Shown here piece by piece: positions 16,012 to 24,798 of a stretch of DNA of 64,000 nt; within the stretch, counting starts at the first letter, position 1, and the number at the start of each line of letters is the position of its first letter. The notes under the pieces are model-generated. The model searched no databases, was not told the DNA's origin, and saw nothing but the letters and a program-made list of their open reading frames with translations. Position numbers and translations under genes: made by a program. The DNA is from JBFMAI01 sp040755725. GTDB taxonomy: Bacteria > Planctomycetota > Phycisphaerae > UBA1845 > Fen-1342. The stretch lies in assembly GCA_040755725.1 (NCBI GenBank), contig JBFMAI010000040.1, positions 310,001-374,000 of the forward strand, in the 5' to 3' direction.

Positions 16012-17711
16012 ACGCGGAGCAGTTCCAACAGATCGAACGCGTCTTCCACGCTGCGCTGGCGCTCGAGGCGGCGGCGCGGTCGGCGTTCGTGGCGGAGCAG
16101 TTGGCCGGGGCGCCCGAGTTGCAGACAGAGGTCCGGCGACTTCTGGAGGCCGCGGAGCGCGGGACCGCGTTTCTCGAAACCTCGTTGTGGGTGGCCGGCC
16201 CGCCGACCAAGGATGGGCCGGCGCCGCCCCTGCCCGCGCGGATGATCGGGCCGTACCGGTTGATTCGTGAGCTGGGACGCGGGGGAATGGGCGTCGTGTA
16301 CGAAGCCGAACAGAGCATGCCCCACCGCCGCGTGGCGTTGAAGCTGGTGGATGGCGGCCCGTGGGGCGACGCGACACGCTGGCCGGGGCATGAGCCGCGC
16401 ATCCTCGGTCGCCTCAATCACCCCTCCGTCGCCGCCATCTACGACGCCAGCCAGACCCTCGACGGCCGCTCGTACTTTGTAATGGAGCTCATCGAGGGGG
16501 AGCGCCTCGACGAGTACGTACGTAAGCACAACGTGCCCCGCCGGGAGCGGCTGAAGCTGTTCTGCCAGGTTTGTGACGCGATCCAGCACGCCCACGCCAA
16601 GTCGGTCATCCACCTCGATCTCAAACCTTCCAACATCCTCGTGACGGCGACGAAAGACCGCGATGGGGGCGAGCCGCAGGTCAAGGTCGTGGATTTCGGC
16701 GTGGCGGCCATCACCGGCGGCGATACGACGCATACGGGGCGGGGCGGGGCGACGAGCGCGTTTCAGGGCACGCTGGCGTACATGAGCCCCGAGCAACGCC
16801 GCGGGGACCAGGACGCCATCGACGTGCGGAGCGACGTGTACGCCCTCGGCGTCGTGCTGTTCAAGCTCATGACGGGCGAGCTGCCCTATCCCGTGGAGGG
16901 GCTGCCGATTCCTGAGGCGTGGCGGGTCTTCGAGCAACAGGAGCCCCGCCGCCCACGGGCCCTCGATCCGAGCGTGCCCCACGACATCGACACCATCATC
17001 CGCACCGCCACCGCCGAGGAGCCCGCGCGGCGTTACCAGAGCGTGGCCGACCTCGTCGGCGACGTCCGCCGGTATCTCACTGACTTGCCCATCATGGCCC
17101 GGCGGCCGAGCAAGCTGTACGAGCTGGCGAAGTTCACGAAGCGCAACAAGGCCCTGGTGGCATTGTTCGCGGCGATCGTCCTCGGGTTGTCGGGTACGGT
17201 GGTGGGGACTTCGACCATGTACATCCGGGCCAAGCTGGCCCAGGAGGAGGCCCGCAGCCAGGCCGAGGCCAACCGCCGGCTCGCCGAACTCATCGTCGGC
17301 ACGGCCCCCGGTGAAACCACGGACGAGCGGAGCGAGCCCTCGCCGGCGGTCCGGCGAGCGCCGCTAGCCACGTTGCGCAACCATGCCTGGGGTTTGCTGT
17401 CGCAGGGGCAGTTGGAGGAGGCGGAGCGCGCCTATTCCTACCTAGTGAAGCTGGCCAAAGCCGTGCTGCCGGCCGGGAACTGGTACTTGGCCGAATTGCA
17501 GGGTGAGTACGGGGAGTGCCTGATCCGGCTCGGGCGTTACCCGCAGGCGGAACTGCCCTTGCTGAGCAGCTACGAGGGGCTGCTCAGCTCTCGCGGCGCG
17601 CAGCACCCGCACACCGTCGAAGCCGTCAGCCGTCTGATCCGCCTGTACAACGCCTGGGGGAAGCCGGACGAAGTGGAGCACTGGCGCACGGTACAGCGGA
17701 CAACGGAATAG
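16008..17711 (+). CDS. Membrane Ser/Thr protein kinase with C-terminal TPR-like repeats
   Basis: The 567-residue product starts at a GTG that overlaps the sigma stop. An N-terminal helical segment (about 1-75) precedes the kinase domain, with the glycine loop LGRGGMGVVYEAE near 90 and VALKLV as the lysine strand. The catalytic loop reads HLDLKPSNIL near 202; the usual HRD arginine is Leu. Then come VVDFGVAA (DFG) and YMSPEQ. A membrane segment lies near residues 382-402 (KALVALFAAIVLGLSGTVVG) and TPR-like helices at 455-560. HLD-type loops still phosphorylate in some kinases because the Asp is retained, but activation-loop control may differ. It is likely the partner of the upstream sigma factor. 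Confidence 0.9.
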   Translation: MNAEQFQQIERVFHAALALEAAARSAFVAEQLAGAPELQTEVRRLLEAAERGTAFLETSLWVAGPPTKDGPAPPLPARMIGPYRLIRELGRGGMGVVYEAEQSMPHRRVALKLVDGGPWGDATRWPGHEPRILGRLNHPSVAAIYDASQTLDGRSYFVMELIEGERLDEYVRKHNVPRRERLKLFCQVCDAIQHAHAKSVIHLDLKPSNILVTATKDRDGGEPQVKVVDFGVAAITGGDTTHTGRGGATSAFQGTLAYMSPEQRRGDQDAIDVRSDVYALGVVLFKLMTGELPYPVEGLPIPEAWRVFEQQEPRRPRALDPSVPHDIDTIIRTATAEEPARRYQSVADLVGDVRRYLTDLPIMARRPSKLYELAKFTKRNKALVALFAAIVLGLSGTVVGTSTMYIRAKLAQEEARSQAEANRRLAELIVGTAPGETTDERSEPSPAVRRAPLATLRNHAWGLLSQGQLEEAERAYSYLVKLAKAVLPAGNWYLAELQGEYGECLIRLGRYPQAELPLLSSYEGLLSSRGAQHPHTVEAVSRLIRLYNAWGKPDEVEHWRTVQRTTE

Positions 17712-17960
17712 TCAGCGCCCGCGAGAACCCGCCCCCAACGCCAGCGCGCGACCTGACGAGCCCCCAGCGCCGGCGCGGGGTCCGCGCAGCCCATCGCCCG
17801 AGGATCCACACTCGCGCGTTGGCCGCCATGTGACGGTCGGGGCGTCGCGGCCCCGACCGGCGCCTTCGAGGTGCCCGTCTGCCGTCGTACCCCAAGCTGG
17901 ACACCCCGCGGCAGTTGACCGCCGCCGCTACAATCCTCTGAACTGGCACGGAGATTTCGC

Positions 17961-18683
17961 ATGAACCCTCGGCGAGTAGTCGGTCTGCTGCCCCTGCCGC
18001 TACTGTTCGGATGCGATTTGCTGCCCATCGGCGGACCGGTCCGGGTGGAATACGACTTCGACGACGGCGCCCAAGGCTGGACGGCCGGATTCGCGGACTA
18101 CTCCCCCGGAATGGAGCCGACCCTGGAGTTTGACTTCGGCGTCCGGGCACTGCCGAGCGAGTTGGGGGACGGCCGCGGGTACTTCATCGGTGGCAGCAAC
18201 CGGTCCGACGACCTGTTGATGTATCTCACCCGGCGGCTGGGGCCGGGCCAGGGGCTCATGCCCAACCGCACCTACCGCGTCGATTTCGTCATCACGCTCG
18301 CCTCCAACGCGCCCAGTGACTGCGCCGGCATCGGCGGCGCGCCGGGGGAAGGCGTCACCCTGAAGGCGGGGGCCACGCCGACCCGCCCCGAGCTGCGACG
18401 GACCGACGAAGGCACGTGGCGGCTGAATGTCGATACCGGGCAACAGACGAGCGGCGGCGCGGCGGCTTCGGTTATCGGCCACATCGCCAACGGCCTGCCC
18501 TGCGAATCCGTGGACATGCAGGATCCTCCTTATGTGCGGCTGCAACGGCAACACACTCATACGCACACCGTGCAAACGGGGGCCGCCGGCGAGGTGTGGA
18601 TCATCGTCGCTACGGACTCGGGGTTCGAGGGACGCACCGAGCTGTACTACGAACACATCGCCATCGCGCTGACGCCGCAGTAG
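17961..18683 (+). CDS. Putative lipoprotein, function unknown
   Basis: The 240-residue protein starts with a lipoprotein-type signal, LLPLPLLFGCDLLP, in which the Cys near residue 19 would be lipidated. The mature part is beta-rich (VEYDFDDGAQGWTAGFADY, then MEPTLEFDFGVRALP). This looks like a jelly-roll carbohydrate-binding fold, but I cannot name a family. The segment TYRVDFVITLASNAPSDCAG lies near the middle. It stands alone between the kinase gene and a convergent OFOR operon. CACGGAG lies before the ATG, at moderate spacing. Confidence 0.65.
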   Translation: MNPRRVVGLLPLPLLFGCDLLPIGGPVRVEYDFDDGAQGWTAGFADYSPGMEPTLEFDFGVRALPSELGDGRGYFIGGSNRSDDLLMYLTRRLGPGQGLMPNRTYRVDFVITLASNAPSDCAGIGGAPGEGVTLKAGATPTRPELRRTDEGTWRLNVDTGQQTSGGAAASVIGHIANGLPCESVDMQDPPYVRLQRQHTHTHTVQTGAAGEVWIIVATDSGFEGRTELYYEHIAIALTPQ

Positions 18684-18710
18684 GCGCCCTGCGCGGACCC
18701 AGGATGCCTC

Positions 18711-18772
18711 TCAGGACCCCGCACGCCAGCGCGGGGCCAGATGGCCCACCACTTGCGTGGCGGGCGCTGTCA
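18711..18772. repeat. Family B hairpin repeat, copy 4
   Basis: CCCCGCACGCCAGCGCGGGG (18717-18736) is a hairpin. It is followed by CCCACCAC-TTGC-GTGGCGGG (18745-18764), whose loop is GCAA when read on the minus strand. Confidence 0.7.
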
Positions 18773-18902
18773 GCCACTTCGGTCGCGCAAGCCCCGCAAG
18801 TTCGAGAATCAGACCTGGGCCGATGATTTCGCCGCTTCCCACCCCTCGCTGACATGAGGCGGGCAAGGGGTGGCCTCCGTGGTCCACGCAATTGTCCGCC
18901 GG

Positions 18903-20210
18903 CTACGCGGTCACCCACTCGCGGCCGGCGAGTCCGGCGCGGATCGCTTGCAGGTTCACGTCGCGGAACCGGCCGGATACGGCAACCTCGGCGGCGGCGG
19001 CCAGTGTTTCCGCTTTCAACCAGCCACACTCGACCACACCGAAGGTCAGTACCGCCAGCGCGAGCGTGGTCTTGTCGATGCCCTGGGCGGCGCGCTTCAG
19101 CGACACGCGCCGCACCGTCGCGCGCGTCGGCGGCAAGTCGAGCTGATCGTTGGCGACCACGAGGCTTTCGGCCGGCAAACCGTCGAGCGAACCGAGGCGT
19201 CGCAGCCCGTCCTCGCTCTGGATGACGAGCAGGTCCGGCTCGCCGACGCCCGCGTGCCGAATGGGCCGGTCCGAGATAATGAGGTTCGAGAGCGAGTGGC
19301 CCTTGCGGACCGTGATCGGGTAATCGTCAAGCTGCGCCGCCCACAGCCCGCCCGCCACCACGATCTCGCCGATGACGCCGACCGCCGACCGAATCCGCTC
19401 GCCCGCCGACCCGGCGACGAGCAACTCACGTCGCCCGGGCCACGGCAGGGGCTCCGGCAACACCACCGGCGACGCGGACTTCTTCCGCGGCCGCACGGCC
19501 GGCGGCGCGGGCGGCGCGGGCGCCGCGTGGCCGTCCCGCAGCACCCCCATCGGCATGCCGAACCGCTGCGACATCTCCACCAGCGACGGCGGCGTCAGCT
19601 TGTTCTGGGGCATGTAGTACGCCACGCACAGCTCCCAGATGTCCAGCAGCGCAAACCCCGGCGACCGCAACGCCGCGTCGATGTACGCCGGGAACTCCTT
19701 GTCCAGCGCGCTGCACCGGGCCACGTGCCGCGCCCCGGCGGTCAGGGCCAACTGGGCGATATCCAGCGGCGGGTCGCCCGAGCCGCCCGGCGTCGTCGCC
19801 GTCACGCCCGCTACCGGCGTCGTCACCGAGTGCTGCCCGCCCGTCATGCCGAAGGTGAAGTTGTTGCAGACGAAGACCTTGATCCCGACGCCGCGGCGGG
19901 CCGCGTGGACCAGGTGCGACGTCCCGATGCCGCAGCCCCCGTCGCCCACGAGCACAATGACCATCAGCTCCGGTCGACGGCGCTTGATGCCCTCGGCGTA
20001 GGTGATGGCGCGGCCGTGCAGGCCGTGAAACGTGTGGCAGGCGAAGTACTTGTCCGCCGTCCCGATGCAGCCGATGTCCGAGACCAGGCAGATTTGCTCC
20101 GGTTTCAGGCCGAGCCGATCGAGGCCCGCGCCGATTTGCTCCAGGACGCCGCCGTGGGAGCAGCCGGGGCAGTAGCTCATTTCGTGCCGGGTGGCGGTGA
20201 CGATGGACAT
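18903..20210 (-). CDS. 2-oxoacid:ferredoxin oxidoreductase, fused beta and gamma subunits
   Basis: The N-terminal 270 residues form a TPP-binding beta subunit. It has SYCPGCSHG at 12-20, LVSDIGC near 45, and the TPP/Mg motif VGDGGCGIGTSHL near 105 with NNFTFGMTGGQ downstream. A Pro/Ala/Lys-rich linker (about 255-285) joins it to a gamma-type domain (ELLVAGSAGERIRSAVGVIG and later HAGVGEPDLLVIQSEDG). Beta usually stands alone or is fused otherwise, and gamma is usually joined to alpha, so this order is unusual. The complex oxidises 2-oxoacids with CoA and reduces ferredoxin. GAGGTGA precedes ATG 20210, five bases after the alpha stop. Confidence 0.87.
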   Translation of the reverse strand: MSIVTATRHEMSYCPGCSHGGVLEQIGAGLDRLGLKPEQICLVSDIGCIGTADKYFACHTFHGLHGRAITYAEGIKRRRPELMVIVLVGDGGCGIGTSHLVHAARRGVGIKVFVCNNFTFGMTGGQHSVTTPVAGVTATTPGGSGDPPLDIAQLALTAGARHVARCSALDKEFPAYIDAALRSPGFALLDIWELCVAYYMPQNKLTPPSLVEMSQRFGMPMGVLRDGHAAPAPPAPPAVRPRKKSASPVVLPEPLPWPGRRELLVAGSAGERIRSAVGVIGEIVVAGGLWAAQLDDYPITVRKGHSLSNLIISDRPIRHAGVGEPDLLVIQSEDGLRRLGSLDGLPAESLVVANDQLDLPPTRATVRRVSLKRAAQGIDKTTLALAVLTFGVVECGWLKAETLAAAAEVAVSGRFRDVNLQAIRAGLAGREWVTA

Positions 20211-20215
20211 GGGGT

Positions 20216-21361
20216 TCACCTCGCGGTCGCGGCACCGCGGGCCAGCTCGCGGACCCGCTCGACGATGGTGCCGGGCTCGATCAGCCCCCCATCGTAACGC
20301 GTTATGGCGTGGACGGTTGTGTGCGGCAGGACGCGGCGGAGCTCGTCCGCGTACAGGCCGATGTTCAGCTCGGGGATGACCACGTGTTCGACCGAGCGCG
20401 GAGCGGCCTGCCGTAGCGCCCGCTCGGGCACAGGCCACAGGCCGTAGATGGTCAGCCTCGACACGGGCACGCCGGCCGCGCGCAGTTCATCGGTCGCATC
20501 GCGGGCGGCGCCGTCGGGCAGGCCGTACGCGACGATCAGGACGCGGGCCTGCGGGTCGAGGTCGGCGTCCACGTCCTCCAGCGACTCCGCGTGGGCCTGG
20601 ATCTTCTCGCGCAGGTGCGTCAGCTTCCGCGCGATCTTCGTCTTGTCGATCGTCAGCACGCCGCACTCGTCGTGGATCGACCCCGTCACGCGGACGCGCG
20701 TCGGCCCGCCCACCGGGGCGAACGCGGGCACATCCGCCGGCGATTCCACCGCGTACGGACGAAAGGGCTCGTTCGGCGGGGCAAGGCGGCGCTCGGTCCG
20801 CGGCAGTAGCCTGATCGCGTCCAGGTCCACCGTCTGCCGCGTGTTGGAGATGTCCTTCGACGCCAGCACGATGACGGGGGTCCGCAGCCGTTCGGCGATC
20901 TGGAACGCGTCGTGCGTGAGGCGGTACGCGCTGGCCGCGTCCGTCGCCGCGAGCACCGGCAGCGGGTAGCTCCCCGCGGTGACGTGGCGGGCGAACAGCA
21001 CGTCGCCCTCGCCGGTCGAGGTCGCGCCGCCGGTGGCCGGGCCCATGCGCTGGCAATCGACGATGACGAGCGGGGCCTCGATCATCTGGGCGTAGCCGAT
21101 GTTCTCGCTGTAAAGGCTGAGGCCGGGGCCGGAGGTCGCGGTGAGGGCCCGCGCGCCGCACATCGACGCGGCGATGCACTGGCCGATGGCGGCGATCTCG
21201 TCCTCGGCCTGGACGACGATGCCACTGCCGTCGGCGAAGGCGTGAACGAAGTCGGTGAGGATCGAGCTGGCGGGGGTGATAGGATAGCCGGCGACATAAT
21301 CGCACCCGGCCCGCAACGCCCCGCGTACGATCGTCTGGTTCCCGGTGAGAAACTCACGCAC
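20216..21361 (-). CDS. 2-oxoacid:ferredoxin oxidoreductase alpha subunit
   Basis: The 381-residue protein starts REFLTGNQTIVRGALRAGCD and continues YVAGYPITPASSI, the alpha pyrimidine-binding start. The TPP-activating acidic residue is in VVQAEDEIAAIG near 52, followed by SGPGLSLYSENIGYAQM. It lacks a gamma domain, which is fused to the beta subunit in the next gene. Substrate (2-oxoglutarate or branched oxoacid) cannot be fixed from sequence, although the layout is Kor/Vor-like. The start is a GTG at 21361, because no ATG gives the conserved N-terminus. No ferredoxin-type delta gene is adjacent, so electrons presumably go to a free ferredoxin. Confidence 0.87.
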   Translation of the reverse strand: MREFLTGNQTIVRGALRAGCDYVAGYPITPASSILTDFVHAFADGSGIVVQAEDEIAAIGQCIAASMCGARALTATSGPGLSLYSENIGYAQMIEAPLVIVDCQRMGPATGGATSTGEGDVLFARHVTAGSYPLPVLAATDAASAYRLTHDAFQIAERLRTPVIVLASKDISNTRQTVDLDAIRLLPRTERRLAPPNEPFRPYAVESPADVPAFAPVGGPTRVRVTGSIHDECGVLTIDKTKIARKLTHLREKIQAHAESLEDVDADLDPQARVLIVAYGLPDGAARDATDELRAAGVPVSRLTIYGLWPVPERALRQAAPRSVEHVVIPELNIGLYADELRRVLPHTTVHAITRYDGGLIEPGTIVERVRELARGAATAR

Positions 21362-21621
21362 GGTTGCACCTGTCTTCGAGGCGGCGGGCACCGACCCGCC
21401 CGGTCCTTCGCGTGGCCGCGGGGCGACCGACCGCCGGCCTGCCGTCGTCCTGCGGCTCGCCCACCTGGGGCCCCCGTCCGTCGCGCGCCGACCGGCGAAG
21501 AGGCAAAGCAGTATTATGCCCGCCCGGACCCGCCAAGACCAGCCCGCCGGCGGCACCGCGCCCGCGGCGGCGGGTTGACCCCGCGGGGGCCGTATGCGAA
21601 AGTGGTGGGCGCCCGACTTCG

Positions 21622-21705
21622 GCCGAAGTGGCGGAACTGGCAGACGCGCGGGATTCAAAATCCCGTGGCCGCAAGGTCGTGAGGGTTCGAGTCCCTCCTT
21701 CGGCA
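21622..21705 (+). tRNA. tRNA-Leu (anticodon CAA)
   Basis: The acceptor stem GCCGAAG (21622-21628) pairs perfectly with CTTCGGC (21698-21704), with A as discriminator. The anticodon arm is CGGGA-TTCAAAA-TCCCG, giving anticodon CAA, which reads UUG. A long variable arm (GGCCGCAAGGTC) marks a class II tRNA. The T arm is GAGGG-TTCGAGT-CCCTC. CCA is not encoded. It lies between divergent protein genes. Confidence 0.97.
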
Positions 21706-21771
21706 ATCCCAGGAACCCACCTCGTGGGCGGTGTGCGGCCCGCGAGGAGCCTTGTCTTCTGCTGTCGCTCC

Positions 21772-23781
21772 GTGCCACGACGCAAACCACCCTCGCGGAC
21801 CCGAACGCACCCGCTGCAGACGGTCAGCGAGCCGCCGACGCGGGTTGCGGCGCGACCCCCGCCTTGGATCGCCGCCGGCGTCGCGGCCTTATTTCTCAGC
21901 GCGTGCGCGTTCGGCGTCCTCGAAGTCCACCACTCGACCGACACGTGGATCGCCTTGGCCGCCGGCCGGCAGATACTGCACTCCAGCACGTTCCCGAAGC
22001 TCGACACCTTCAGCTACACGTTTTACGGCCGGCCGTGGATCAACCAGAATTGGCTGAGCCACGTCATGTTCTGGTGGCTTTACGACACGCGGGGGCCTGA
22101 CGCGGTCGCCATCGGCACCTGGATCCTGGGGGCGGCGACCTTCGGCCTCACGGCCCTGGCGGTCCGGCTGCGGTGTGGCTCATGGATTGCGGCGGGCCTG
22201 GCGGCGTCGGTCGTGGCGTTCGCCTCCCGCGACTGGTTGAGCGCGCGGCCGGCCACCGTGCAGTTCTTCTGTCTGGCCGTCCTGACGGCCGCCCTGTCCG
22301 CCCTGCTGCATCCCGCGGCACCGAAAGGGCGGAACGGGTGGGCCCTGATCGGCGTGGCGGCCGTGATGGCCGTGTGGCCGCACGCCCACGGCAGTTTCGT
22401 GCTTGGCTTCGGGCTGCTGGGGACGTTTGTCGGCTGCTGGGTCGTCGCCCGGGTTCTCGCACGCGGGGTCGTCACGCCGGCCTCAGCGATCGCCACCCTC
22501 GTGCTCATCGGCTTGGCTACCGGGCTGGCGGGGGCGGCCCTGAGTCCGTTCGGCATCGAGAACTACTTCCACCCGTCCCAGATCGCCGGCAGCGCGGCCT
22601 TCCGCACCGTCGGGGAGTGGATCCCGCCCTACAAGGGCGGTTCGCTGTTCCCGGCGGTGACGCGCTTCTGGGCCGCGGCCGGGGTCGCGGCGGTGGTCCT
22701 GTTGGGGGCGCTCGTCTTGCGGATCTGGGGGCGTTCCGAGAAGGGGCGCGCCGCGCACCGGCTGGACGTACAGGCCATCCTGTTCGACCTGGTCACGTTG
22801 GGGGTCGGTCTCGGCCTAGCCCTGTTCGCGCGGCGCTTCGCGCCGGTCTTCCACATCCTCGCGGCCCCCGTGGTGACCACGTGGGCCCTCCGTCTGGCAG
22901 GCGTGACGGCGCGACCGGGGCTGGACCTCTGGCGGAGCGGGCTGGGCGGGGGCGCTTGGCTGAGCGCAGTGGTATTGGCCTTCTTCACAGCGCATCTCGC
23001 GCGAACCGAGCTCACGGAACCGTTCGTCGGCGGCCGCTATGACCTCCTCGACCGCGTGACACGGGCGGACGTGATCGTGCGCTCGGCGTTCGAGTTTCTC
23101 CGGCACAACGACCTGAAGCTGAATGTATGGACGGAGTGGAAACAGGCCGGCCCCTTGCTATTCGAGGTTCCCGGGTCGCGCGTCTTCATCGATGGTCGCG
23201 CCCAGCAGGTCTACAGCGAGCGGCACTACCGTCTGTACTTGTGGATGCTCGGCGCCGAGCGGTCCGAGGGCGAGCTGCTGGCCCGGCACCTGGCGCAGTC
23301 CGGAACCGAGGCCGTGTTGCTGCCCAAGCACCGTTCAACCCGCTCCCTGGTCGAGCGCATGGATGAACTGGCCGATTGGCTCGCGATCCTGGAGACCCGC
23401 GACGCCCTGCTGTGGGTACCGCGCCGTGGTCCCCTGTTGGCGGAATTGGGCCGCCGGGAGCGCGCGGGCGAGTTGTGGTGGCCGGACAACCCCGAGGCGG
23501 CGATGACCCGCGGCTTGCTGTGGGTTACGACTGCTCCGGTTGATCCGGCCCGTGCGGAAGGATTCTGGCGAACGGCGCTCGCCGGCAACCCGCTCCTGGG
23601 CCCGCGCGTCTATCCGCTGATCGTCCGAGCGCTTCAGCAGCAGGGACGGGCCGCTGAGGCGGCTGAGTTCGTGCAGGCACAGCGCGCAAGCCTGGACTCG
23701 CCCACCGCCGACCTGTCGGACCTCGATCGGCGCGCCCTGGGGGCCGCGCTCGACCATTGCGAGACGTTGCTCAAGGAATAG
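21772..23781 (+). CDS. Polytopic membrane protein, possible GT-C-like, function unknown
   Basis: The product has about 669 residues with 9-11 membrane segments in the first two-thirds and a soluble helical C-terminus. The early extracytoplasmic part, TDTWIALAAGRQILHSSTFP and DTFSYTFYGRPWINQNWLSH, is typical of planctomycetal proteins related to O-mannosyl or GT-C transferases. The family is unassigned and activity is unproven. The frame runs upstream through the tRNA, so the true start must be after 21705. GTG 21772 is the best candidate, GTG 21733 an alternative, and neither has a strong ribosome binding site. The C-terminal part (from about 440) is TPR-like. Confidence 0.65.
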   Translation: MPRRKPPSRTRTHPLQTVSEPPTRVAARPPPWIAAGVAALFLSACAFGVLEVHHSTDTWIALAAGRQILHSSTFPKLDTFSYTFYGRPWINQNWLSHVMFWWLYDTRGPDAVAIGTWILGAATFGLTALAVRLRCGSWIAAGLAASVVAFASRDWLSARPATVQFFCLAVLTAALSALLHPAAPKGRNGWALIGVAAVMAVWPHAHGSFVLGFGLLGTFVGCWVVARVLARGVVTPASAIATLVLIGLATGLAGAALSPFGIENYFHPSQIAGSAAFRTVGEWIPPYKGGSLFPAVTRFWAAAGVAAVVLLGALVLRIWGRSEKGRAAHRLDVQAILFDLVTLGVGLGLALFARRFAPVFHILAAPVVTTWALRLAGVTARPGLDLWRSGLGGGAWLSAVVLAFFTAHLARTELTEPFVGGRYDLLDRVTRADVIVRSAFEFLRHNDLKLNVWTEWKQAGPLLFEVPGSRVFIDGRAQQVYSERHYRLYLWMLGAERSEGELLARHLAQSGTEAVLLPKHRSTRSLVERMDELADWLAILETRDALLWVPRRGPLLAELGRRERAGELWWPDNPEAAMTRGLLWVTTAPVDPARAEGFWRTALAGNPLLGPRVYPLIVRALQQQGRAAEAAEFVQAQRASLDSPTADLSDLDRRALGAALDHCETLLKE

Positions 23782-23865
23782 ACCGCCGGGCGCCGCCGTC
23801 TGCGCAGTGTGGCCGGGCACGGTACAATTAACCGGGGCCTTCGAGTCCCGGTTGGAGGTCTACCC

Positions 23866-24798
23866 ATGACACGTGGCGTGGCGCTCATGCTAATCGGATT
23901 GAGTGTCGGCGGGGTGGCAGCGCAGACCGATGCGATTTCCTGGCGGACCGAGCCCCAGCAGGCCGTCGCCGAGGCGCAGCGCACCATGCGCCCGCTGATG
24001 GTCTACGTGCTGGCGTCGAGCAAGGACCGCGACAACGACCTGGAGCGCGAGCACAAGCGGGCCTTCACCGACCCGCGCGTGCTTCGCCAGGCACAGAACT
24101 TCATCCCCCTGCGCCTGTCGCGCAGCGTCCACCGCGACGTCCTCAAGGACTTCGGGCTGCCCGAAAGCGCCAACATGCAGATATCGTTCGTGGCCCCCGA
24201 CGGGCAGGTGTTGGGAGACCTGTCGGCCGGCGGCGTCGGCCAGCCCGACTCCCTGGCCGCCAAACTGGCCGCCGCGTTCGACGTGTATCGCAAGAAGCTC
24301 TACGACGAGCGGGTCAAGCCGGCGCTGACCGCGACGGACACCAAGCCCGCCGACATCAACACCGCGCTGCGCATGGCGCTGGAGTTCCACATGGCCTCCG
24401 CCGAGCCCGACGCGATCGCCCTGCTCGACCAGCCTCGGCTGGACGCGACCGGCCGGTCCACCGCGTTCGACCTGCTGGCCGCGCTGTCCAGCGACACCGC
24501 CGTGGACAAGCTGATCGAGCTGACGCGGGCGGGCGACCCGCGGGCGGCGGCCGCCCTGGAGAAGTGTACGCCCGCGGCCGCCGAGCGGATCTTCGCCCAA
24601 CTAAACGCCGAGACCGAGCCGTTCGAGTACCCGCTGTACAAGGCCGTGACGAAGATCTGCGGCATCCGCAACGTGAAGGTCGCCCGCTACTTCGAGAAGG
24701 CCAAGCCCCGCCTCAAACAGCAGGAACTCGAACGCGTCGGCAAGCTCGTCGAACAGGCCGTCCAACGGTGGAAAGAGGAGAACGATGCCGCCCGTTGA
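23866..24798 (+). CDS. Secreted thioredoxin-fold protein lacking the CxxC motif
   Basis: The 310-residue product has a signal peptide (MTRGVALMLIGLSVGGVAAQ). A thioredoxin-like domain follows, with RPLMVYVLASSKDRDNDLER where the WCxxC helix should be, then RAFTDPRVLRQAQNFIPLRL and SFVAPDGQVLGDLS. The active-site cysteines are absent, so it is not a dithiol oxidoreductase. The C-terminal part (about 180-310) is helical and repeat-like (PDAIALLDQ, DTAVDKLIELTR). It may be a periplasmic scaffold. GGAGG precedes ATG 23866, and the gene overlaps ltaE by 14 bases, which suggests co-translation although the two functions look unrelated. Confidence 0.72.
   Translation: MTRGVALMLIGLSVGGVAAQTDAISWRTEPQQAVAEAQRTMRPLMVYVLASSKDRDNDLEREHKRAFTDPRVLRQAQNFIPLRLSRSVHRDVLKDFGLPESANMQISFVAPDGQVLGDLSAGGVGQPDSLAAKLAAAFDVYRKKLYDERVKPALTATDTKPADINTALRMALEFHMASAEPDAIALLDQPRLDATGRSTAFDLLAALSSDTAVDKLIELTRAGDPRAAAALEKCTPAAAERIFAQLNAETEPFEYPLYKAVTKICGIRNVKVARYFEKAKPRLKQQELERVGKLVEQAVQRWKEENDAAR

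Noticed and set aside
17943..17962. TGGCACG sequence before the lipoprotein gene as a sigma-54 promoter
   Set aside because: The distance from GG to the next GC is not ten bases, and the sequence merges with the ribosome binding site.
21364..21771. An upstream extension of the polytopic membrane protein through the tRNA gene
   Set aside because: The frame is open because it translates tRNA-Leu, giving a false peptide (AELADARDSKSRG...). A tRNA cannot be part of the coding sequence, so the start must be downstream.
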